Assembly: GCA_012518115.1 (NCBI GenBank)
Contig: JAAYTD010000043.1
Span: 40,123-104,122, forward strand
Length of the DNA: 64,000 bases
Direction: 5' to 3'
Source: Ignavibacteria bacterium
Lineage (GTDB): Bacteria; Bacteroidota; Ignavibacteria; Kapaibacteriales; UBA2268
Part shown: piece after piece, positions 1 to 8,765 of the stretch
How positions within the stretch are numbered: position 1 is the stretch's first letter
Layout: each line of letters begins with the position of its first letter
The notes under the pieces: generated by a model
The model's input: only the letters and a program-made list of their open reading frames with translations
What the model was told of the DNA's origin: nothing
The model's database searches: none
Position numbers and translations under genes: made by a program

Positions 1-474
1 GCTGCTGTTGTCGGAATAATTTGTACTTATATCTTTAAGGATACAAGTGAAGTTACACAAAAATATGCAATAAATCTTGGCTATGCTTTGCAATTGACAA
101 ACATAATACGCGATATAAAAGAAGATTTTGCAAGAGGTTATATTTATATACCTGAAGAAGATTTTGTAAAATTTAATTACTCTAAAGACGAGCTCTCGAA
201 AAATATATATAACGAAAACTTTGTCGATTTAATGAAATATCAACAAACAAGAGCTCTAGATTTCTATGAAAAAACAGAAGGAAAATTGACTAAAGAACAA
301 GCAAATAAGTTCCTTGCTGCAGAAATTATGAAAAACATATATTTTGAAATATTAAAAAAAATAGAGAAACAAAAATTCAATATTTTTCAAGATAAAATAA
401 AAATTTCTTCAGCAAACAAAATATATATCGCAATAAAAACAATATTGAAAACATCTATATTTTCTAAAAATTAA
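1..474 (+). CDS. Squalene/phytoene synthase family protein, C-terminal part (5' end outside window)
   Basis: The frame is open from base 1, so the gene starts upstream. The visible 157 residues hold the second Asp-rich motif of trans-isoprenyl head-to-head synthases: ALQLTNIIRDIKEDFARG, with the DxxED Mg-diphosphate ligands, followed by YIYIPEED. Family members condense two prenyl diphosphates (FPP to squalene, or GGPP to phytoene) at the membrane. An AAVVG-like helix precedes the motif, as expected for the family. The first Asp-rich motif lies outside the window, so the substrate (hopanoid/squalene versus carotenoid) cannot be decided. The lysine-rich tail is typical of this AT-rich genome. 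The next gene starts 52 bases downstream on the same strand. Confidence 0.88.
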   Translation, partial: AAVVGIICTYIFKDTSEVTQKYAINLGYALQLTNIIRDIKEDFARGYIYIPEEDFVKFNYSKDELSKNIYNENFVDLMKYQQTRALDFYEKTEGKLTKEQANKFLAAEIMKNIYFEILKKIEKQKFNIFQDKIKISSANKIYIAIKTILKTSIFSKN

Positions 475-526
475 TAATAAACAATCAATTTATAATTTGT
501 AAAAACAAGCACGAAACTAAATAAAT

Positions 527-1477
527 ATGTATAAAAAAATAATCTTATTCTTAATATTATCGTTGAATTTTTATTTAATCAAAGCAAACGAAATATCGCC
601 TTATTCTTTTTTAAGAAATAGTTCTACTGCGAGAATTACAGGCTTATCGGGTGCAGTTGTATCTTTAGAAAATGATCCGGGCGCACTTTTTTTCAATCCT
701 GCAACTTTGTATGTCGCTAATCATCGTAATATTAATGTAACATTTTTTAAGCATGTTCTTGATATAAATTCAGGCAATACGTCTTACATACATCGCTTTG
801 CTGACACTTCTTTAGGTGTTGTAGCTGCTTCGGCTGTTTTTACTAATTATGGAAGTTTTGACTATATAGACAATCAAGGTAATGCTACAGGAAGAAGTTT
901 TACAGGTAATTTACTTGCTCTTCAAGCTTCATATTCCAATATTATTGATGAAAACTTCTATTATGGTCTGACTGCTAAACTTATATATAATTCTATAGAG
1001 AGCATGCGTGGCTTTGCTTTTGCTGTTGATGGCGGATTACTTTACAAATTAAGTGATAACAGAAGTGCTTTTGGAATTTCTATTTTAAATGCAGGAACGG
1101 AAATTTCTAAAATGACAAATGAAACACATACGATGCCACTTGATATCCGTTTAGGTGGTAGCCATAGATTGCGAGGCTTACCTTTATTATTCAACTTTAA
1201 TTTTACACATTTAAATGAAAGTAGCAGTAATTTTATGTCGCGTTTCAAAAATTTTGCAGTTGGCGGTGAGTTATACTTTGGAGAATGGGTACAAGTTCGT
1301 CTTGGATACGATAATTATATAAGAACAAATGTTGCAGCAAAAGAAAATAAAGGATTATCAGGTCTATCTGCTGGAGTTGGTATAGTTACAGACTGGCTAA
1401 TGGATTTTTCTTACGGTATGGCAATTTATTCAAACGATTTATTTATTCATAGATTTAGTCTTGATTTTAATTTATAA
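527..1477 (+). CDS. PorV/PorQ-like (UPF0164-type) outer-membrane beta-barrel protein
   Basis: This is a 316-residue protein with an N-terminal signal peptide (hydrophobic residues 4-18, cleavage near IKANE). The N-terminal signature is RITGLSGAVVSLENDPGALF followed by FNPATL, characteristic of PorV/PorQ-type FadL-like barrels. Alternating hydrophobic/aromatic strands run to the C-terminus, which ends in a Phe-rich strand (FSLDFNL). In T9SS organisms PorV is the shuttle that carries cargo to the PorU sortase, while PorQ-like paralogues have less clear roles. This copy lies away from any por gene, so the specific role is inferred. It ends five bases before pyrH, suggesting co-transcription. Confidence 0.75.
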   Translation: MYKKIILFLILSLNFYLIKANEISPYSFLRNSSTARITGLSGAVVSLENDPGALFFNPATLYVANHRNINVTFFKHVLDINSGNTSYIHRFADTSLGVVAASAVFTNYGSFDYIDNQGNATGRSFTGNLLALQASYSNIIDENFYYGLTAKLIYNSIESMRGFAFAVDGGLLYKLSDNRSAFGISILNAGTEISKMTNETHTMPLDIRLGGSHRLRGLPLLFNFNFTHLNESSSNFMSRFKNFAVGGELYFGEWVQVRLGYDNYIRTNVAAKENKGLSGLSAGVGIVTDWLMDFSYGMAIYSNDLFIHRFSLDFNL

Positions 1478-1482
1478 AAATT

Positions 1483-2193
1483 ATGGAAGCAAAATATAAA
1501 AGAATTCTTCTAAAACTGAGCGGTGAAGCTTTAATGGGTAAAGATGAATTCGGTATAAACCCTAGCGCTATTATGCAATTTGCAAAAGAAGTATCCGAGA
1601 TCCATGTTCTTGGAGTAGAAATAGCTATTGTTGTTGGCGGAGGAAATATCTTTCGAGGAATACAAGCCTCTTCTAAAGGAATAACAAAATCATCAGGCGA
1701 CCATATGGGAATGCTTGCAACTGTTATAAATGCTATAGCTTTTCGTAACACTTTAGAAAATATCGGAGTTGATGCACGAGTACAAACGGCAACTTTTATG
1801 CCTCAATTTGCCGAGCTCTTTTCTGAAAACAAAGCCAAAAAACATCTTGAAAAAGGAAGAGTTGTAATTTTTGCAGGCGGAACAGGAAACCCATTTTTTA
1901 CAACAGATTCAGCTGCAGCTTTAAGATCAATAGAAATTGAAGCGGAAATTCTTATAAAAGCTACTGATGTTGACGGAATTTACGATTCCGACCCCAAAAA
2001 AAATCCGAACGCTAAACTATATAAAAAAATTTCTTATCACGAAGTACTAGAAAAACAATTGCGAGTTATGGATTTAACAGCTATTACGCTATGTCAAGAA
2101 AATTCTTGCAAAATTGCTATACTTAACTTAAATAAACAAGGAAACTTAACTAAATTTATATGTGGTGAAAATATAGGCTCATTGGTTCTATAA
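1483..2193 (+). CDS. pyrH: UMP kinase
   Basis: This cytosolic enzyme phosphorylates UMP to UDP with ATP in pyrimidine nucleotide synthesis. The 236-residue length is normal for bacterial hexameric UMP kinase. Visible signatures are KLSGEAL at residues 12-18, the VGGGNIFRG glycine loop at 51-59, and the acceptor-site segment GGTGNPFFTTDSAA near 130-145. DVDGIYDSDPKKNPNA follows near residues 163-178. The ATG follows the upstream barrel gene by five bases. The usual downstream partner frr is not next to it; a histidine kinase follows instead. Identification is secure. Confidence 0.97.
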   Translation: MEAKYKRILLKLSGEALMGKDEFGINPSAIMQFAKEVSEIHVLGVEIAIVVGGGNIFRGIQASSKGITKSSGDHMGMLATVINAIAFRNTLENIGVDARVQTATFMPQFAELFSENKAKKHLEKGRVVIFAGGTGNPFFTTDSAAALRSIEIEAEILIKATDVDGIYDSDPKKNPNAKLYKKISYHEVLEKQLRVMDLTAITLCQENSCKIAILNLNKQGNLTKFICGENIGSLVL

Positions 2194-2243
2194 TAAAATA
2201 AATTGTTTTAGTATTGTAAACTTCTAATTAAAATTTAATAATT

Positions 2244-4106
2244 ATGTTTGATAATAGCATAGATAATAATATAAAATCTTCATATGTCTCAGATATAAAA
2301 CAAGGATATATATTAAGTAAAATTATTCTAGATAAAAAAGATAAATCTAAAGTGTTAGATGGAATGATCCTTGATACAAATGAAAACTTAATAGAGTTAC
2401 TTGATATTGCTGGAATAAGCGCAACTGATACTTTGAAAAAAGTTATGTCACATATGATAGATAGCCAATTTAAAGAATTTCTTGATTTATATTCGAAAGC
2501 CGCTCTTGAAAAAAAACAAAAGAGCCTTATACAGTATTCTGAAAAGTTGAAATCTTGGATATCTATTGATATGATTTCTCCGCAGCCTGATTATGTTATG
2601 TTAATATTTACAGATGTTACAGACGAAATTAACAAAGAAAAGCATATTGAAAATCTTGTCAAATATCAAAAACAACTAGCCGAACTCTTTTTCAACTCTA
2701 TTTCAGACATGTTACTTGTTGTTTCAAAAGATGAAAGAATCGTTTTTGCAAATAAAGCATTTTATGAAATAACTGATAATAAATATGAACTAGGTATTAA
2801 ATTAGATGAACTATATCCTAAAGAAAACAAACAAAAATTTAACAACATATTAAAAGAAATTAAAAACGAACTGGTTGAAACAAAAGCACCTGTTTCAAAA
2901 AGAATTGATTGGTTTGAAGATGAAATTTCATATATAGACTTAAGTGCTAATCTTGAAGTTTGGAATAATGTTGAACATATTTTTCTTGTTGTATGCATAA
3001 GAAACATATATACGCTAAAACGTATAAAGGAGTTATTAAACTATCACTTTAATATGTCGCTTGAAAACATAGCAATGTTAGTACCTCTAGCAGCAGCTAC
3101 TAAGCAAAAAGAAATTAAAGCTGATAATTTAATTATAGAAAAACTATCTCTTATAAACAAAGATATTGCAACAAATGCAACAGAAAACGGTCTTACTTTT
3201 AAAATAATTTCTACAGATGATAATCTTGATTTAATTAAAGAAATAAAACACAAAAAAATTCTAAATAACATCCCAGCTACCTTGCTGACAAATACAGGAA
3301 TAGAAATCCCTATGATATATTCCGCTATAATTCTTAAACTTTGGGAAACAGAGTATTGTTTTATTGTACTTAAAGAAGCTAAAAAGACTGAAAAAGACCT
3401 TGAAGATGCTCTTGAACAACAAAGCAATTTCCTTTCTATGGTAGTTCATGACTTGAAAGGCCCTATAGGCGGATGTGCGTCCTATATTAAAGAATTATCT
3501 GAAAATCTGCAACTGCTTTCGCAAGAAGAAATTGAAGAAAGAGTGGCATACCTTTCAACTTCTTCAGAAAATATATATAGATTATTAGAAGATTTATTAG
3601 AATGGTCAAGAATAGAATGCAAGACTGTAGATTTTAATTTAGATACAACTATACCACATATAATTGTTAATACAATTATAAGCACTATGTTATTAAATGC
3701 TAAATATAAACATCTTAAATTAATCAATAATATCGATAGCAATCTCACCATCCAAGCTGATGCAAAAATGTTAAGTACAATTTTAAGAAACTTAATTTCA
3801 AATGCTGTAAAATTTACAAACAAAGATGGTAAAATCATAATAAGTCATACAGAAAACAAAGACTTTCATATAATAAGTGTTTCTGACGATGGAATAGGGA
3901 TGTCCGAAGATATAAAAAATAATTTATTCAAAAATCCTAGCTGTACATCACGTACAGGAACTGCTGGAGAAACAAGTACCGGATTAGGATTAGTTATTTG
4001 CAAAGAATATGTAGAAAAACATGGCGGAAAAATCTGGGTTGAAAGTGAAGAAAATAAAGGAACAACTTTTTACTTTACTATACCACGCAAAGACGAAAAA
4101 ATATAG
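2244..4106 (+). CDS. PAS-domain sensor histidine kinase, no transmembrane segment, no adjacent regulator
   Basis: 620 residues. Two or three PAS-like segments fill the N-terminal two thirds; the second, around residues 140-260, is the clearest. The catalytic core follows: H-box VVHDLKGPIG with phospho-acceptor His402, N-box NLISNAVKFT, G1 box DDGIGMS and G2 box TGLGLVICKEY. No hydrophobic stretch long enough for a membrane helix is present, so it is probably a cytosolic sensor whose PAS domains bind a ligand or redox cofactor. No response regulator is adjacent; the only one in this window is at 45557. It must phosphorylate a partner encoded elsewhere. The signal sensed is unknown. Confidence 0.92.
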   Translation: MFDNSIDNNIKSSYVSDIKQGYILSKIILDKKDKSKVLDGMILDTNENLIELLDIAGISATDTLKKVMSHMIDSQFKEFLDLYSKAALEKKQKSLIQYSEKLKSWISIDMISPQPDYVMLIFTDVTDEINKEKHIENLVKYQKQLAELFFNSISDMLLVVSKDERIVFANKAFYEITDNKYELGIKLDELYPKENKQKFNNILKEIKNELVETKAPVSKRIDWFEDEISYIDLSANLEVWNNVEHIFLVVCIRNIYTLKRIKELLNYHFNMSLENIAMLVPLAAATKQKEIKADNLIIEKLSLINKDIATNATENGLTFKIISTDDNLDLIKEIKHKKILNNIPATLLTNTGIEIPMIYSAIILKLWETEYCFIVLKEAKKTEKDLEDALEQQSNFLSMVVHDLKGPIGGCASYIKELSENLQLLSQEEIEERVAYLSTSSENIYRLLEDLLEWSRIECKTVDFNLDTTIPHIIVNTIISTMLLNAKYKHLKLINNIDSNLTIQADAKMLSTILRNLISNAVKFTNKDGKIIISHTENKDFHIISVSDDGIGMSEDIKNNLFKNPSCTSRTGTAGETSTGLGLVICKEYVEKHGGKIWVESEENKGTTFYFTIPRKDEKI

Positions 4107-4207
4107 TCTTGAAAAATAATAAATATGTTTATAAATAAACTTTGCTGGAATGATGAGCATTGTACCACAGATAAAAATTAACACATTAAATCTATAAAGG
4201 AAAAGAT

Positions 4208-5005
4208 ATGAAAGACAATAAGAAAATTAAAGAAATTGCCATAAAATCTGCTTTGATAGCTGGCGAAATTTTACGAACTGGATTTGGAACTTGTTTTAAC
4301 ATAGAGAACAAAGAAGGAAAAAATAATCTTGTTACAGAATATGATATTCGCGCACAAGAAGCGATAATTAAATCTATTAAAGCTGAATTTCCCAGCCATA
4401 TTTTTTTAGCGGAAGAAGAAAACGAAGATGTAAACTATGACCCTATCAACGTAACAGATGAGGTTCGTTGGATCATTGATCCACTTGATGGTACTGTAAA
4501 TTTTGCTCATTCTATACCTATTTTTTCTGTAAGTATAGCTGCTGAACTACATAATGAAGTTATTTGTGGTGTTATTTATCAGCCTCTTTTAAATGAACTT
4601 TTTGTTGCAGAAAAAGGGAAAGGAGCTCTCTTAAACGATCAACCAATTTATGTAACAAAAAATGCTGACTTAGACACTGCATTTTGCGTAACAGGATTTC
4701 CTTATTCTGTTGAATATATCAGTAGAACACTTAACTTTTTTACTCACTTCGTTAAAAACGGAAACCCAGTACGACGACTTGGCTCTGCTGCATTAGATTT
4801 AGCATACGTTGCAGCAGGACGCTTTGATTTCTTCTGGGAAGAAAGACTTAATCCTTGGGATGTCGCAGCAGGAAAATTATTAGTTGAAGAAGCAGGTGGC
4901 AAAATCACGCAATATAATGGCGAAAAATACTCTATTTTTGACAAAAATATAATAGCTACAAACGGTTTATTGCACAATCACTGTATCAATATCTTAAACA
5001 AATAG
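4208..5005 (+). CDS. suhB: Inositol-monophosphatase family phosphatase
   Basis: 265 residues, the usual length for SuhB/IMPase enzymes, which hydrolyse inositol 1-phosphate and related sugar phosphates with Mg2+. Metal-site motifs are present: AEEE with the acidic pair near residues 68-71, DPLDGT at 91-96, and WDVAAG with metal ligand Asp218. A purine-rich ribosome-binding-like stretch (AAAGGAAA) precedes the ATG, one of the few good ones in the window. The next gene begins one base after the stop, so the two are surely co-transcribed. The precise substrate (inositol, histidinol, fructose bisphosphate or nucleotide type) cannot be read from sequence alone; the symbol denotes the family. Confidence 0.88.
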   Translation: MKDNKKIKEIAIKSALIAGEILRTGFGTCFNIENKEGKNNLVTEYDIRAQEAIIKSIKAEFPSHIFLAEEENEDVNYDPINVTDEVRWIIDPLDGTVNFAHSIPIFSVSIAAELHNEVICGVIYQPLLNELFVAEKGKGALLNDQPIYVTKNADLDTAFCVTGFPYSVEYISRTLNFFTHFVKNGNPVRRLGSAALDLAYVAAGRFDFFWEERLNPWDVAAGKLLVEEAGGKITQYNGEKYSIFDKNIIATNGLLHNHCINILNK

Positions 5006-5006
5006 A

Positions 5007-6077
5007 ATGAAAGTATTTACCGCTGACGAAAATATACCGCTACTGAAAGAAGTATTACAACAGAAAAATAAAATCTATGAGTTTACAACTAATAATTTAA
5101 CTAATGAAGAGCTCATTGAAAATGGAACGGAATTTTTAATAGTACGCTCCACAATAAAAGTAAATGAAAATTTACTTAAAAATACTAAAGTTAAATTTGT
5201 AGCGACAGCAACATCAGGCACTGATCATATTGATACTGAATATCTTGCTAAAAACAATATAAACTTTATTTCTTCTGCTGGCTCAAATGCTAATTCGGTT
5301 GCCGAATATGTTGTTTTTTCCATTTTACTCTGGATACAAAAACGCAATCGAGATTTATCCCAATTAACTCTCGGAATTGTAGGCTTTGGACATATCGGAA
5401 AAAAAGTAAAAATATATGCAGAAACATTAGGAATAAAAACATTAGTTAATGATCCACCCCTTGAAAGACAAAATCTATCTAATCAAAAATTTTGCGAATT
5501 AGATGAAATTTTAGATAAATGCAATATAATTACTATCCATACTCCGATGATATTAGACGGAATAAATAAAACCTTGAATCTATTTGACGCAAATAAAATT
5601 GAAAAAATTGCAAAGAATGCTTTGCTTATAAATACAGCAAGAGGTGGCATTGTTGATGAAAATGCACTTTTTGCAAGACGTAACGAATTAGATTTCGTGA
5701 TAGACGTTTGGGAAAATGAACCTGATTTTAATCTTGAGCTAGCTAGAGAAGCATTTTTATCAACTCCTCATATTGCAGGACATTCTTTTGAAGGAAAATT
5801 GAAAGCTACAAAACTTATTGTAGAGGAATTGAACAAAACATATCAATTAGGATTTGCTCTCTCGGAAGTAAACCAAATATTAAGTCAAGGCACAACTTTA
5901 ACAAAAGAAGAAATGAAAAATGCAGATTTAACTTTATCTGCTTTAAATGAAAGTCGTAAATTATCACAAGATTCCGATTTCTTACTTTCATTATCCGATG
6001 AAAAAACACGAGTTAAAGAGTTCAAAAAGTTTCGCAACGAATATCCTAAACGGAATGAAATTTTATTTTTAAAATAA
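5007..6077 (+). CDS. pdxB: Erythronate-4-phosphate dehydrogenase
   Basis: PdxB oxidises 4-phosphoerythronate in the DXP-dependent pyridoxal phosphate pathway. This 356-residue protein is a D-2-hydroxyacid dehydrogenase. It has an N-terminal substrate half with ATSGTDHID, the NAD-binding loop GIVGFGHIGKKV near residue 124, catalytic Arg212 (NTARGG), an acidic segment WENEP at 235-239, and catalytic His255 (PHIAGHS). GHSFEGK and the C-terminal extension beyond the catalytic core fit the PdxB dimerisation domain rather than SerA or lactate dehydrogenase. It starts one base after the upstream stop. It converges with the minus-strand gene ending at 6095; no terminator hairpin is visible in the 17-base gap. 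Confidence 0.85.
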   Translation: MKVFTADENIPLLKEVLQQKNKIYEFTTNNLTNEELIENGTEFLIVRSTIKVNENLLKNTKVKFVATATSGTDHIDTEYLAKNNINFISSAGSNANSVAEYVVFSILLWIQKRNRDLSQLTLGIVGFGHIGKKVKIYAETLGIKTLVNDPPLERQNLSNQKFCELDEILDKCNIITIHTPMILDGINKTLNLFDANKIEKIAKNALLINTARGGIVDENALFARRNELDFVIDVWENEPDFNLELAREAFLSTPHIAGHSFEGKLKATKLIVEELNKTYQLGFALSEVNQILSQGTTLTKEEMKNADLTLSALNESRKLSQDSDFLLSLSDEKTRVKEFKKFRNEYPKRNEILFLK

Positions 6078-6094
6078 ACCAGCTAAAAATAAAA

Positions 6095-7417
6095 TCAAAG
6101 ACGAAGTAAAAATTGCTCTATAAAAATCAATAATTCTTCTTTGTCAATAGATGTTTGTTTTGAAGAAAAACGCATTTCTTCAATTTTACTTTGCACAATT
6201 AAATAATTTTGTGCCATAACTTCGCTAACTCCTTTCTCTGTTAAGAGATTATATATCTCCTCATCAGAAAGATTTTGTTTTTCTATTTGAAATTTATCTT
6301 CAATAAATTTATCAATAGCTGTCAAGAGTAATTTCAAAAATTTATCCGTATCCGCATCGTTTATTGCCATTGCAGCATCAGATAAATAATTTTTAATAAT
6401 ATCATCGCCATCTAAGCTAGTATATACAAAATCATCCTCACTTGTATTTTCTTTATTGTTAACCTTTTTTTTACTAATATTTTTCTTGTAAAAAAACACA
6501 ATTAGTCCAATTAAAATTAAAAATCCAAATACAAGAAAATAAATTAAAATTTGTTGCGAACTGCTGTCTTCCACAACTTCTTTATGCGTATCGTCAAGGA
6601 AAAAAACAGGAATAGCCTCACTAGCTAGTGTATAGTATTCTTTGGTAGTTGGCGAAAAACATAGTATTTCAATTGGTTTAACAATGTAGCTGCCTGTATC
6701 CGATGAAAACAAATCTAATTCGTAATTCTTCCAACTATAAATACTATTATTTTCTACAACAAAACTATCTAATGTGTTATATATGTTTATTTTTAATCCA
6801 GTCGTTCTTTCTACAGTGGGAACATAAGGAACGGATAAATAGCCGTTTCCTAAAATATTTACTTTCATAAGAACATGCTCGTTCTTATTTACTGTTACCG
6901 CACTCGCTTCCGTAGATATGTCAAAATCACCTATAAATACACATTTTTCATTAAATTTATTTTTAGGTAATTGTATTATTTCTATGGGAGTTGAATTTGA
7001 AGTAGATGTAAATTGTATATCAACATAACCATCAGGATATTGAGCAAGATATTCAGAATTATTTTCTAATGGAATACGTGCTGACAAATCAAGTCCTAAT
7101 TCATCAAGATTAGTTTTGCCACTTGCTTTTCCCTGCAAAAGATAGCGATGTAAAAGTGCTTTTTTGAAATGTAAATTATCAATAAGAGTATCTGTGAATT
7201 TCAGCTCGCCAAAGTTTATTTCTTTAGAAGTAAATGTATGGAATTTAGGCTCTTTTACAGCTTTAATATCTTGCAAGACTATATTATCATTGACAATTAA
7301 ATAATAATCGGCAATAAAAGCTTCACCAACATAAAAAGTATTTTTCTTTACTTTTAGTTCTAAATTAATGTTAGTTTTTGCAAGTTCCGTAGCAAATTTT
7401 GTTAATTCATTACTCAT
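6095..7417 (-). CDS. BatD-like membrane protein, N-terminally truncated (no signal peptide)
   Basis: 440 residues. The extracytoplasmic part carries BatD-type Ig-like segments: FYVGEAFIADYYL near residue 27, and GSYIVKPIEILCFSP followed by YYTLASEAIPV near 240-270. One transmembrane helix follows at about 288-309 (FLVFGFLILIGLIVFFY), then a helical cytosolic tail typical of BatD. Family members are usually 550-600 residues, with a signal peptide and one further N-terminal Ig domain. Both are missing here: an in-frame stop lies 12 bases upstream of the ATG and the neighbouring gene ends 22 bases away. Without a signal peptide the topology is doubtful, so it may be a decaying gene. No moxR/batA/batB neighbours are present. 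The Bat function (stress or aerotolerance) is itself poorly defined. Confidence 0.7.
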   Translation of the reverse strand: MSNELTKFATELAKTNINLELKVKKNTFYVGEAFIADYYLIVNDNIVLQDIKAVKEPKFHTFTSKEINFGELKFTDTLIDNLHFKKALLHRYLLQGKASGKTNLDELGLDLSARIPLENNSEYLAQYPDGYVDIQFTSTSNSTPIEIIQLPKNKFNEKCVFIGDFDISTEASAVTVNKNEHVLMKVNILGNGYLSVPYVPTVERTTGLKINIYNTLDSFVVENNSIYSWKNYELDLFSSDTGSYIVKPIEILCFSPTTKEYYTLASEAIPVFFLDDTHKEVVEDSSSQQILIYFLVFGFLILIGLIVFFYKKNISKKKVNNKENTSEDDFVYTSLDGDDIIKNYLSDAAMAINDADTDKFLKLLLTAIDKFIEDKFQIEKQNLSDEEIYNLLTEKGVSEVMAQNYLIVQSKIEEMRFSSKQTSIDKEELLIFIEQFLLRL

Positions 7418-7439
7418 ATCAATTAATCTTCAAAAAATT

Positions 7440-8459
7440 TTAATTGTTTTCAAACATCATTTTTTTTGTTAATTCTTTTAATATCTCTAATATCTTCTTC
7501 GTATCCGTTTCGGTAGTTATTTCACTAACTTTATTGCACGTTACAACTTGCGCAAATTGAATCTCATTTAAAAATAAATTTATCTCTAAATCATTTGACT
7601 GTGAACGCTCAATAATTTGCCCTGTAATATATTTTTTTACACCAAAATTTGATAAAGCTGCAAGTTCAGAAACAGCAGGTCTTATATTATTCTCAACTCC
7701 ATAAAGATTGTACAAAGAATATAAATGATCGCGAGTTTCAATATCTAATACAACCCAATCTGGCGAATTACCTATTATTTCAAAAATCGTTTCTGTCATC
7801 TCATAGCTACGTATAAGCTCGTCTGTAAAGAACTCCCATTTTTCACTGTTTTCACCTTTCTGAAATTCTATGCCACATATAGCAAGAAGTGGAGCAGGCT
7901 TAGCGTTCTGCTTCTCAAAAAGCACAGAATCACTCTCTACTACAGCAAAAGCACGCTGCAAAGCTAATAAAAGCGAAGGATCATAAATAGCGCGATGTTC
8001 GTCATCTGTAAAATAATGAAGCATAGCATAGCCCTCGCCTGTAATAACATTTTCAGGACTTTCAGGATTAATCCGCGATATTTCCGCTCGCAAAAGATTT
8101 CGCAGTTGCTCAACTTTTACAACTAATATACCATCTGCTTCCAAATTTTTAGCAATATCAAAAGCAGTGTATTTTTCTGGTAATTCTTGAATAACTTCAG
8201 AAATTTCTTCATTGGAAATTAGCTCATATTTCTCCGTAACAAGCATAGCTAAGTTAAGCGCTGCCGAGATCTTATACTCACTGCAAAAAGTTGTATCCAC
8301 TCCATAGCTTAAAATACTCTTAGCTAAATATATCCTTTGCTTAGCAGGAGCTCCAGTATCTTGCTCATCAAGCTGATGCGAATATGCCACATCGAAAAAA
8401 CTTAATAAAAACAAGCAAGAAATTAAGAAATACCTTAATATATTTTTTACTATATTCAT
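7440..8459 (-). CDS. Secreted protein with two CsgG/TolB-N-like domains
   Basis: 339 residues with a signal peptide (hydrophobic 10-26, cleavage near AYSHQ). I see two copies of the anticodon-binding-like fold used by CsgG, FlgO and TolB N-domains. The first covers about 35-155 (YELISNEEISEVIQEL, then AKNLEADGILVVKV). The second covers about 190-310 (WVVLDIETRDHLYSLY, then GVKKYITGQI). The pattern 'older value to be looked up, then graded by a Ga-x-y-l-i-t-G-like strand' matches the family, but there is no lipobox Cys and no curli or flagellar-outer-ring neighbour. Role inferred only as a periplasmic or outer-membrane-associated accessory. It lies 22 bases upstream of the BatD-like gene and is probably co-transcribed with it. 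Confidence 0.55.
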   Translation of the reverse strand: MNIVKNILRYFLISCLFLLSFFDVAYSHQLDEQDTGAPAKQRIYLAKSILSYGVDTTFCSEYKISAALNLAMLVTEKYELISNEEISEVIQELPEKYTAFDIAKNLEADGILVVKVEQLRNLLRAEISRINPESPENVITGEGYAMLHYFTDDEHRAIYDPSLLLALQRAFAVVESDSVLFEKQNAKPAPLLAICGIEFQKGENSEKWEFFTDELIRSYEMTETIFEIIGNSPDWVVLDIETRDHLYSLYNLYGVENNIRPAVSELAALSNFGVKKYITGQIIERSQSNDLEINLFLNEIQFAQVVTCNKVSEITTETDTKKILEILKELTKKMMFENN

Positions 8460-8552
8460 AAATTATTATCACATTTCTAAAGCTAAATACAAAAATACAA
8501 TTTTTTCATATATTTTTACGCTTTTTTTTGACCTTTTTAATTATTGTAATAC

Positions 8553-8668
8553 AATTTTGAATAACTCTCCTCTTAAAAGAAGAATTTTCCTGTTCAACGA
8601 AGGGCGAAAATTCCCTTTCGGAACGAAGAAGAATTTATATAATTCAATTTGGTATAATTTCTTCAACA
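8553..8668. repeat. Dispersed intergenic repeat, copy 1
   Basis: This gap contains pieces also found at 50830 and 51625. They are the palindromic CTCCTCTTAAAAGAAGAATT block, the TTCCCTTTCGGAACGAAG block and, in inverted orientation, AATTCAATTTGGT (copy 3 begins with its reverse complement). An open frame runs through it only because the repeat lacks stops; it is not a credible gene. Elements built of CCCCTTCGG/GGAACGAAGG blocks are common in intergenic DNA of Bacteroidota genomes. The rest of the 305-base gap is AT-rich and holds the trpS promoter. Confidence 0.7.
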
Positions 8669-8700
8669 CTAACTACTTAAACTATTTTATCTTCTTTTAT

Positions 8701-8731
8701 TTTGTTTTCTTTCTTATTTTGTTTATTTTTG
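8701..8731 (+). promoter_or_regulatory. Bacteroidota-type promoter for trpS
   Basis: TTTG at 8701-8704 is followed after exactly 19 bases by TATTTTTG at 8724-8731. This fits the -33 TTTG / -7 TAnnTTTG consensus of the Bacteroidota primary sigma factor. The trpS ATG lies 35 bases downstream of the -7 box, a normal leader length. Confidence 0.65.
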
Positions 8732-8765
8732 CAGATTATACTATTTTATCTTATATTAAAAATCA

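Noticed and set aside
1467..1751. 94-codon frame antisense to pyrH, and similar antisense frames in recA, fliI and the T9SS giant
   Set aside because: Shadow frames of strongly conserved genes; codon composition is that of a complement, not a coding sequence.
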